From the IMG/VR virus record IMGVR_UViG_3300031963_000884, positions 1-24,774 of that record: a stretch of DNA of 24,774 nucleotides, one strand, 5' to 3'. Below are positions 1-7,852 of this stretch, in pieces. This DNA comes from a virus. Every line of letters begins with the position of its first letter. Position 1 is the first letter of the stretch. Below the pieces are notes generated by a model that worked only from the letters and a program-made list of their open reading frames with translations, did not search any database and was not told where the DNA came from. Position numbers and translations under genes: made by a program.

Positions 1-3000
1 GAAATATTAGACTTGAATAAGTTTAATATGGCCAATGTTGTATTTACTGAAAGAGCTATTAATGAGTATGGACTCAATACACAGGGGAATCTTCTTTTTA
101 CAATATCTGAATCTGAAACTGTTGCAGAATATACAAAAGAAAGAACTCTAAGAAAAAGAGTTAAAAGAGCAGATGCTAATATTGTTCTTTTTGACAATCT
201 AGATAAACTAATTGAAGCTAAAGAAACTAGAGAAGCAAATCAAAGACCTGATGCTATAAATGAAAATGTAAAAGAAGTAAAAGAAGGAGTAGAAGATTTG
301 TTTGAATCTAATCCCGAATTGGCATCTATTGGTACTCCTGAACAATACTCTGCATATCTTGATACTATATTTCCTGATAGTCAAGTAAAAGATATTGTTT
401 ATCATGACACTGATAACAAAAATATAACTCAAGAAGGGTTTCTTAAAGAAAGAATAAATCAAGGTGATGGTTTATTTTTAGGTGATGGTTTTTATTTTTA
501 TTTCAGACCAACTCTTAATTTAGAAGAACTAAGAGCTGAATTTCTTGAGTATAAAAATGATATATTGACAGATGACAGTTATTCAAATTGGGAAGAGCGT
601 GACTATACAGAAGAACAATGGGAAAAGGAATGGGCAGAATATAAAAGAAAAGAACGTGCATACAGTAGGTCAAGAAATTATACTATACCTACTATAGTCA
701 ATGCAAAAAAAATCTTTGAAAAATACGGTGAGGATTACAATACAGTAGCAAATAAGCTTAAAGAAGAAGATCCAAAATTTCAAGTGTCTAATTACTTTGA
801 TGTTGTTGCAAAAATGACTGGCATTGATTCAAACACATTAGATAAAAATACCAGAAGAAAATATTGGGAAATTGCTAATAATAAACAAATCACTGTAAAA
901 TCTATTTCAGATATTTTGCAAGAAAAATTTGGATATGATTCTGTTACTAACATACTTAATGTCAAAGAAATTTTAATATTTGAACCAGAACAAATTCACA
1001 TATTAGGTTCTAAACAAGATATAGAAGGATTTAAACAGTTTATTTCTGGTACTCCTATGTTCATGAAAACTCCAGAAGTGGATTACTCATTTTATAGAGA
1101 ACCTGAATTTAAAATAGTTTCAGTAGAAGATGCTATAACTAAGCTTAAAGAAAATCAGTCTGAAGAAATAGCCCAGGCTATGGCAGAAAGATTAAAAGTA
1201 GGTCTTGGTATAAGTTACCAGATTGTTGATAGAGATACTGCAGTTAAAATACTTGAGGATGCACCTATTAAGTATAATGGTGAACCGGCATTCTATTATG
1301 GTAACACAGCATATTTTGTACGTGGGAACTTTAATCTTAATAGTGTTTTACACGAATTTGCTCACCCACTTATAGCCGCTATCAGAAGAGACAATTCTGA
1401 GTTGTTTAATAACTTATATGATCAAGTAAAGTTTACACCTGAAGGGCAAGAGATAATTGAAAAAGTTAAAAGACTTTATCCTGAACTAAAAGAGGGAAGT
1501 AATCTCTTTAAGGAAGAAGTAATTGTACATGCTTTACAGAAAAGTGCATATAATAATATCAATAAACAAGTTGAGTCTAAAGGCTTTGAAGGCTTCATTA
1601 GAAATCTACTCTATTCAATAAAGCAGATCTTAAGAAAACTATTTGGACAAAAGATTAAAGTATCTGATATTAATGCTAATACTACATTAGAGGAGCTTGC
1701 TGAAAAGATGGTAAACAGTGATGTCTTTGACTTAGCTGCTATACCTACAGAAAAAGACTATCTTATGTTCTTAAAGGCAGAAAAAGATAGGATTAACAAA
1801 CTAGATAATACTGCAAAAGAAATTGCTAAGAATATCTCTGCAGATGCAATGATGAAGACAATCAATCTTTTCTATTCTAATGTTAATGCTTCTCTGCAAT
1901 CTAAAAGAAAACTTAAAAGAAGTTCACCTGAGTATAAGATGCTTGAAAAAGCTATCTTAAAGGAAGGGACAAATGAATTACTTCCTAGTATCAGTACTAG
2001 TTTAGTAGGTTATCAGACAGTAACCAAAACAGGTAAAAGAACAAGAGAACAAGTAATAGATGATGCATTAGTATCTGAACAGGAAAGAATAGAATATCTT
2101 ACCCGGCAATCTATAAATGTTGTACATAGCTTCAATACTATTAACAATATAGTAGATAATATTGTAAAAGATTTATATGAGTTAAAGTCAAATAAAAATC
2201 TAGGGTCACGTTCAGTAATGACATTAGTAGGTATATATAACAACCTACTGGCCGGTTGGCAAGATTTGATGTACAACACAGATCAAATTATGGTAAAGGA
2301 TTTTGCTATGGCAACTAATAATCCTTTCTCACAAATGCTTTCTCAGATTAATACTAATATTTCCCGGGGAAATACTTTACTTAAAGAGATCTATAAAGAG
2401 TCTTCTGTAAAATTCTATAAAGAATATACAGGATACATGCATGACTTTGTTAAAAATCAACTTAAGTCAAAACTACTAACATCCCTTAAAAAAATAAAAG
2501 ATCCGTTGTCAGATGAAGAAATAGAAGAGTTCTATAATAAAATCATTGATGATAATCTTAGACAAGATGATATGAATGCTCTAGTTGCTAGAGGAGCTAA
2601 TAAACAATTTGTTCAAGAGTTCATTACTGACTATAACAACTTTAAGGTTGATGAAGGTAAAATACGAGATCTCCTTGAAGGTAAGGTAGAAGACGTAAAC
2701 TGGTTTAACAGATTCTTAGAAGCATACACATCAAGTAATGACCCTATAGTAGGTGGTCTTGCTGTATATCTTCAAGATCTAAGAACTGATGCTATGAATG
2801 AAGCATTGCAACAGTCTGAAAGATTTAGAGCAAGACTAGAAAAAGCATTAGAAAAAGTAGGTTTTAACAAGCTAGCAACACGTCAACTTCTTAAGCTTAC
2901 AACATTTGAAGATACTGTAGGTATATTTAATGATCAAGGAGAGCTTGTAGAAAGACTTGTACATACTCTTCAGAATGAATTTAAAGGATATAGATTTGAT

Positions 3001-6000
3001 CTTAAGAACCTAGATAATAACTATCAAAAGGCTAGAGAAACTGGTGATACAATAAAGATAGCTGAAGCAGCTAAAGAGCTTAGAAAGTTCAACATGGATT
3101 ACATGTGGAATAAGTATTTACCTGAAGTATATGAAGCTGATGAATTATTTGAATCTGAGATTGGTAAACTAGCCTGGTTAGATAGACAAACTGTACTTGA
3201 TAAGTTTAGAACAGAAACAAGAAAGTATGCTGATGAATTAGAGAGATTTGAAAAGTATTCTACTTCTCAGGCTCTTTGGAGAGAGTACGAGAAACTCTTT
3301 GAACTTACTTATGCCGATGGTAGTCCTAAAGTTGATGATCCGGCTAATGGAGTATATGATTTATCTAAAGCATTACTTCTTAGAGAGTACAGAGAAAAGA
3401 ATAAAAAGTACAGAACATTTATTCCTAAAGAAGGCTCACTTCAGAATGCATATAATCAGTTCATTGATCTCTTGACATCTCAAAATATTGTAAGGGGTGA
3501 TAAAGAATTTGAGGATAAAATAAAACAGTGGGAGAAACAAAATCTTAGAGTAGCTTATGCTCAGGAATACTATGATTCTAAGCGTGAAGATATAACAAGA
3601 CTTAGAGAACTACAGGCTAAAGAAAATCTATCTATGGCATCTGACTTTGATATGAGTGGTGCTTATGAAGAAATATTTGACTTGTTGAATGGATTCAGGG
3701 ATGAGCAAAATCAACCTATTCCTTCTGAATTAGGACCAGATAGATTAAAAAGAATCAAAGAACTTCAGGAACAAATCATTGAGTTCAAAGATAACTACAA
3801 CAGAAACATTGGTCTTACTGATGAACAGTTAACAGAGTTTGATAACTATCAAGCTAGAATTGATGCCGGCCAAGAGCTTTCTAGTATAGAAAAGAAAAGA
3901 TACATTTCTCTACTTGAAAAACAAGGTCAAGGTTTATCTCTTACTGAAAGAAAAGAGATGAATGATATCTACAAAAGATTAGGTGAGTTAAGTAGTAAAG
4001 TGCCTACTGAATACTATATTGATACTCTAAACTACTACTTAACTAAACTTGGTCAACCTGAAGTTACTCCTGAAAATGTAGATGAGTTTATTAACTCAGC
4101 TGAGTTTGCAGAATTAGTTTATAGTGATGATAAATTTGGTAAGTGGTTTGTAAACAATCACGTAGAGGTAGAAAAATTTATAAATGGTAAACCTACATTA
4201 GTTAGAGAAAGACTAATGGCTTATAGCATTTCAATTCCTTCTGATCCAGATCAAATTATTAAAACTACAGTAGTTGATAACACAACTGGTAAAGAGGTAA
4301 CCTTTAATGGTATTCCAAATGCTAGGCATTCTAAGTATGTAGTAAGAAATGAATACCGTACTATTCCTATTGGTGAAGATTGGGAAAATTACATTGGTAT
4401 TTATAAAGACCCTGCTGGTAACTGGTTACCAAGAAAGTATGAGCCAGGTAAAAAGAATAGTGCTGCTGATGATAAGTACATCAATAAAGAATATGCACAG
4501 TTAAAGAATACACCACAGTTTGAATTAATTGAGCTACTAAAAGAGTTCTCACTTGATATTCAAAAAAACTTACCTCTTTCTTCAAGAGTAGGCTATGATA
4601 TGCCTAGGTTCTTTATTGATAATAGTCTTGAAGTCTTACAAGGAACAAATATGGCTGAGAAAATTTCTCAGATTAAAGGTTCATTTAAAGCATGGATAGA
4701 TGACAACTTCCGCTCAAGTAATGAAGCTGAATTTGAAAGAAGCCATAACTTTAACCCTAATCAGATATTTGTAAACACAGATTTGTTAGGTGAAGAAATT
4801 GCTTATGTTCCAATCCGTGGTACGTATAACATGGAGATTGAAAAGGTTTCACCTGATATTATTAGAAATTTCTTTAGGTATCAAATGTCTGGTATCTTAC
4901 AAACAAAGCTTATTGAATCTGCAGCTCTCATAGAAGGTATCTTAGAAACATTAGATGACCCTTCTAATGCACCTAAAGATCCAAGAAAGGTAAGCAGACA
5001 AAAATTCAAAGTAGAAGGTATTCTTGAGGCTGTATCTAAGTCACGCGGTGAAGTCTACAATAGAAGAGAGCAAGTAAGATCTCTTGTAATGAGAGAACTC
5101 TACGGAAGGAATGTAGTAGGTATTGAGGAAAGTAACCCGTGGCTATTTAAGCTTACCAACTTTATGCAAAGAACAGCAGGGATGGCAACACTTGCTGTAA
5201 ACATACCTTCAGATTTAAAGAACAGATATGGTCAGATAGTACAAAATGTTATAGAGGCAAGTGGTGGTCAGTTTGTAAACTTAAAAACACTTGCACTTGG
5301 TAAAGTTTGGGCTACTAAAGCTATCACAGAGTGGTCAGCAAAAGGTATCTATACTACCGGCCAACAGAGTCTTACAGTACAACTTATACAACAGTTTGAT
5401 CCTTCTTTTAAAACTGAAGATCAGTACGGTATGTCAGTTGGAAGAAGTATGATTAAAGACTTAGTAGATGGCTCCTGGATGTATGACTTTAGAAAGTTTG
5501 GTGAATTTGAAGCTGCTCTTCAGTTATTTGGAGGGTTTATGCACCATAAGTACATTGATCAGACGTTAAGTGATGGTACTGTAATTCCAATAAGATATAT
5601 TGATGCATGGGAACTTGATGAAGATGGTGTAATGACACTTAAAAAAGGTATTGATCCAGAATGGGGTAATCGTCAGGTTTACCATACTTATATCCAAGGT
5701 GAAACACTTGAGCAGATTGCAAATAAATATTACATTACAGTTGAAGATCTTAAAGCTAAGAATGAAATTAAAGATGTAAAAGATCTTGAGACAGGTACTG
5801 AATTGGTTATTGCCAAGGGTGTTAAGTTTAAGAGATTTAAAAATCAGTTTCAGACTGTCTCTAGACAATTGTATGGTAACTATGACCAGTTTGGGCAACC
5901 AGAAGGTAATATGTACTTAGCATATAGAATGTTCTTCTTTATGAGAAAGTGGGCAACTACAGGTTTTGTAAAGAGATTCGGAATGTCTACTAAAAAAGGT

Positions 6001-6642
6001 AACTGGGGTGGTAAGAGATATGACTGGGGACTTGGGCAACCAACAAGAGGATACTATATTACTTCATTTATTGCAGGCTATAAGCTTATCAAGTCTTGGG
6101 GTAACTATTATAATTACATGGATGAACAAGATAAAGCAGATGTTAGAAGAATGGTAAGTGAAGGCTTTACTACACTGTTCCTTGCACTTGCTGCTTTATT
6201 AATCTTTGCATATGATGATGATGATGAAGACAGATTTGAAAAAATGAGAGAGGCATCAGGGCCTTTGTTTACTCCTGATTTCAAACTGAGAGGTTATATG
6301 ACTAATCATATGCTCTTTTTATTACTTGGAGTTCAACAAGAAACTTCAACATATATGCCAATACCAGGATTAGGTCTTGATGAATACTCTAAGTTTATGA
6401 GTGTCACAAGTCCAGCATTTAACTCAACTATAAAGATTTACATGAAAATCTTTGAAGACATAGTTAACATGATAATCATGAATGATAGTGCATACTATAA
6501 GAGAGATGTTGGACCATACTCATGGCAAGATGAAGGTTCTGCAAAAATTATAACTCATACACTCAATGCATTCGGATTCTCTGGAAAAACTGGTGATCCA
6601 GAAACACTCATTGAGAATATGGAGAAATATAGTAGGATTTAA
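1..6642 (+). CDS. Giant polyvalent virion-type protein (ART-like, metallopeptidase-like, LysM), 5'-truncated
   Basis: The frame is open to the window edge (codons for E-I-L-D precede the TTG at 13), so the true start lies outside; at least 2213 codons are present. Residue numbers count from the TTG. Residues about 125-345 look like the ADP-ribosyltransferase domain of phage polyvalent proteins: YHDT at 130-133, GDGFYFY at 157-163 and a closing FEPEQIHILG at 323-332, with Glu319 as a candidate catalytic Glu. A zincin-like site follows, HEFAH at 447-451, with Glu501/502 as candidate third zinc ligand. Residues about 560-1700 are mostly charged and helical. A LysM module sits at about 1889-1936. 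A hydrophobic helix at 2051-2067 is followed at once by an acidic DDDDED run. I infer a virion-packaged protein ejected with the DNA, like other giant phage cargo or ejection proteins. No RNA polymerase DxDGD-type motif was seen, so it is probably not the crAss virion RNA polymerase. It is the last gene of its strand block. Confidence 0.75.
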   Translation, partial: EILDLNKFNMANVVFTERAINEYGLNTQGNLLFTISESETVAEYTKERTLRKRVKRADANIVLFDNLDKLIEAKETREANQRPDAINENVKEVKEGVEDLFESNPELASIGTPEQYSAYLDTIFPDSQVKDIVYHDTDNKNITQEGFLKERINQGDGLFLGDGFYFYFRPTLNLEELRAEFLEYKNDILTDDSYSNWEERDYTEEQWEKEWAEYKRKERAYSRSRNYTIPTIVNAKKIFEKYGEDYNTVANKLKEEDPKFQVSNYFDVVAKMTGIDSNTLDKNTRRKYWEIANNKQITVKSISDILQEKFGYDSVTNILNVKEILIFEPEQIHILGSKQDIEGFKQFISGTPMFMKTPEVDYSFYREPEFKIVSVEDAITKLKENQSEEIAQAMAERLKVGLGISYQIVDRDTAVKILEDAPIKYNGEPAFYYGNTAYFVRGNFNLNSVLHEFAHPLIAAIRRDNSELFNNLYDQVKFTPEGQEIIEKVKRLYPELKEGSNLFKEEVIVHALQKSAYNNINKQVESKGFEGFIRNLLYSIKQILRKLFGQKIKVSDINANTTLEELAEKMVNSDVFDLAAIPTEKDYLMFLKAEKDRINKLDNTAKEIAKNISADAMMKTINLFYSNVNASLQSKRKLKRSSPEYKMLEKAILKEGTNELLPSISTSLVGYQTVTKTGKRTREQVIDDALVSEQERIEYLTRQSINVVHSFNTINNIVDNIVKDLYELKSNKNLGSRSVMTLVGIYNNLLAGWQDLMYNTDQIMVKDFAMATNNPFSQMLSQINTNISRGNTLLKEIYKESSVKFYKEYTGYMHDFVKNQLKSKLLTSLKKIKDPLSDEEIEEFYNKIIDDNLRQDDMNALVARGANKQFVQEFITDYNNFKVDEGKIRDLLEGKVEDVNWFNRFLEAYTSSNDPIVGGLAVYLQDLRTDAMNEALQQSERFRARLEKALEKVGFNKLATRQLLKLTTFEDTVGIFNDQGELVERLVHTLQNEFKGYRFDLKNLDNNYQKARETGDTIKIAEAAKELRKFNMDYMWNKYLPEVYEADELFESEIGKLAWLDRQTVLDKFRTETRKYADELERFEKYSTSQALWREYEKLFELTYADGSPKVDDPANGVYDLSKALLLREYREKNKKYRTFIPKEGSLQNAYNQFIDLLTSQNIVRGDKEFEDKIKQWEKQNLRVAYAQEYYDSKREDITRLRELQAKENLSMASDFDMSGAYEEIFDLLNGFRDEQNQPIPSELGPDRLKRIKELQEQIIEFKDNYNRNIGLTDEQLTEFDNYQARIDAGQELSSIEKKRYISLLEKQGQGLSLTERKEMNDIYKRLGELSSKVPTEYYIDTLNYYLTKLGQPEVTPENVDEFINSAEFAELVYSDDKFGKWFVNNHVEVEKFINGKPTLVRERLMAYSISIPSDPDQIIKTTVVDNTTGKEVTFNGIPNARHSKYVVRNEYRTIPIGEDWENYIGIYKDPAGNWLPRKYEPGKKNSAADDKYINKEYAQLKNTPQFELIELLKEFSLDIQKNLPLSSRVGYDMPRFFIDNSLEVLQGTNMAEKISQIKGSFKAWIDDNFRSSNEAEFERSHNFNPNQIFVNTDLLGEEIAYVPIRGTYNMEIEKVSPDIIRNFFRYQMSGILQTKLIESAALIEGILETLDDPSNAPKDPRKVSRQKFKVEGILEAVSKSRGEVYNRREQVRSLVMRELYGRNVVGIEESNPWLFKLTNFMQRTAGMATLAVNIPSDLKNRYGQIVQNVIEASGGQFVNLKTLALGKVWATKAITEWSAKGIYTTGQQSLTVQLIQQFDPSFKTEDQYGMSVGRSMIKDLVDGSWMYDFRKFGEFEAALQLFGGFMHHKYIDQTLSDGTVIPIRYIDAWELDEDGVMTLKKGIDPEWGNRQVYHTYIQGETLEQIANKYYITVEDLKAKNEIKDVKDLETGTELVIAKGVKFKRFKNQFQTVSRQLYGNYDQFGQPEGNMYLAYRMFFFMRKWATTGFVKRFGMSTKKGNWGGKRYDWGLGQPTRGYYITSFIAGYKLIKSWGNYYNYMDEQDKADVRRMVSEGFTTLFLALAALLIFAYDDDDEDRFEKMREASGPLFTPDFKLRGYMTNHMLFLLLGVQQETSTYMPIPGLGLDEYSKFMSVTSPAFNSTIKIYMKIFEDIVNMIIMNDSAYYKRDVGPYSWQDEGSAKIITHTLNAFGFSGKTGDPETLIENMEKYSRI

Positions 6643-6647
6643 AAAAA

Positions 6648-6680
6648 AGAAAGGGAGAGTCCTAAGACTCCCCCTTTTCT
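6648..6680. terminator. Bidirectional terminator between convergent modules
   Basis: An interrupted hairpin has an inner stem GAGTC (6657-6661), loop CTAA and GACTC (6666-6670). Past one mismatch, an outer stem pairs GGG with CCC and AAA with TTT. On the + strand it is followed by TTTTCTTT; on the - strand by a T-rich run from the eight A residues at 6641-6648. It fills the whole gap between the stop of the giant gene (6642) and the stop of the DUF932-like gene (6681), so it can end transcription from both sides. Confidence 0.8.
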
Positions 6681-7850
6681 TTACAAAAACAAATCATTAT
6701 CTGGATTCTCATCTAAGTCAAAGCTTAGATCAAAATCATCATTCTTATTCTCTACAACTACTGCAACTTTAGTAGATTCATTGAGGTTGATAGTATCAAA
6801 TGATACTCTCTCCTCTTCCTCAAAGATTTCATATTCTTCAGGAGTAGGTTCTAGAGATGGAACATTCCATACTAGTTCTTCAGCTTCAGCCTCAAACTTC
6901 TCAGATATTGCCTCAGTTAACTCTTCTGTAAATGTTACATCTACCACTTGAGCTTCAAATGTATTACCTTGAATATCAGTATATTGAACTGTCTCACTTA
7001 AAGTAACACTTGAAGGTTCTTCTTCTACTTCAGCAATCTGATCTAACAGGTTAGTCTGATTAGGAATCACATAGAGTGGATCAATAGCTGGTGCACTAAG
7101 CTCTTCATCTTGTGTAAGATCCGGTGCTGTTGCAGTAAGATCAAACTCATTACTAATTACCCAGTGTAGCATTCTTTGGTCTTCCATCCAAGTTCTTGGG
7201 TGAGACTGCTGTAATGCTACAGTTACGTGGTTATAGAATGCCCAGAGAGTATCTTTACCACCATTGTAGAAATAACTAGGCTTATCCATTTGTTGACGGA
7301 TAATACTAGCCTGCTCAGTAGTAAGAATCTCATACTCTGCAAACAGAACACCAAGCAACTCAGCTTGTTTTCTTGTACTCAGAGTAATAGTCTTCATTAC
7401 TTCTTTATCAGCAACCAACTGATTATAATACATAGTAGCATTAACAATCTGACTTTGCATACTTGCAATCACATCTGCATCTGCTGTACCCGTATGCTTT
7501 CTAGCATAGCTACCAAGTTCACCGGCAAGCATTACAGTTTGATTAGAATTTACATAACCACCTGTTGCACACTTAAATCTTATTTGCTTGTTATAACTGT
7601 TTGTCCATGCAAACATGACATTCATCTCAGGATCAGTACCATACTGCAACCTGTATATACCTTGAGCAATCTGCCCATCAATTGAAGACCTATACTCTTC
7701 ATTTAGAATACCAAACCCTTGATTAGCTAGTTCTTGATTAGCATAATCAATAATAGACTTGTGAGAAATTACAGTGTAACTCTGCCCATGTACAGGCAGA
7801 GGAACATTCTCCAGATAATTTCTGGTTACATCTTTAATTTTTCTTGGCAT
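6681..7850 (-). CDS. DUF932-like phage protein with acidic C-terminal tail
   Basis: 389 residues. The central part resembles the DUF932 (phage/plasmid-like protein) family: an early block with I-Y-R-L-Q-Y and C-A-T-G-G, a region around 160-190 with repeated aliphatic residues, and TLWAFYNHVT (201-210) followed by HPR and LHW. The function of DUF932 proteins is unknown; they are common on plasmids and phages near replication or repair genes. Residues about 245-389 form a very acidic, low-complexity tail ending in NDLFL, likely disordered and perhaps a protein- or DNA-mimic surface. The gene starts 2 bp after the PolB stop, so it is co-transcribed with the polymerase, and it is the last gene before the convergent terminator. 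The family call is from memory of conserved pattern only. Confidence 0.6.
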   Translation of the reverse strand: MPRKIKDVTRNYLENVPLPVHGQSYTVISHKSIIDYANQELANQGFGILNEEYRSSIDGQIAQGIYRLQYGTDPEMNVMFAWTNSYNKQIRFKCATGGYVNSNQTVMLAGELGSYARKHTGTADADVIASMQSQIVNATMYYNQLVADKEVMKTITLSTRKQAELLGVLFAEYEILTTEQASIIRQQMDKPSYFYNGGKDTLWAFYNHVTVALQQSHPRTWMEDQRMLHWVISNEFDLTATAPDLTQDEELSAPAIDPLYVIPNQTNLLDQIAEVEEEPSSVTLSETVQYTDIQGNTFEAQVVDVTFTEELTEAISEKFEAEAEELVWNVPSLEPTPEEYEIFEEEERVSFDTINLNESTKVAVVVENKNDDFDLSFDLDENPDNDLFL

Positions 7851-7852
7851 AA

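Noticed and set aside
1-15. TTG at 13 as the start of the giant gene
   Set aside because: The frame is open through the first base of the window (E-I-L-D codons before it), and the protein begins in the middle of what looks like continuing sequence, so the true start is outside.
13-6642. Virion RNA polymerase as the identity of the giant protein
   Set aside because: crAss-like phages do have giant virion RNA polymerase proteins, but I found no DxDGD-type catalytic motif, while ART-like, HEFAH and LysM parts are visible.
7227-7685. A 152-codon + strand frame opposite the DUF932-like gene, and similar long antisense frames at 5566-5898, 15538-15954, 16877-17191 and 24011-24319
   Set aside because: All lie fully or almost fully opposite well-supported genes, have Cys/Ser/Ile-rich compositions typical of antisense reads, and lack conserved motifs or start signals.
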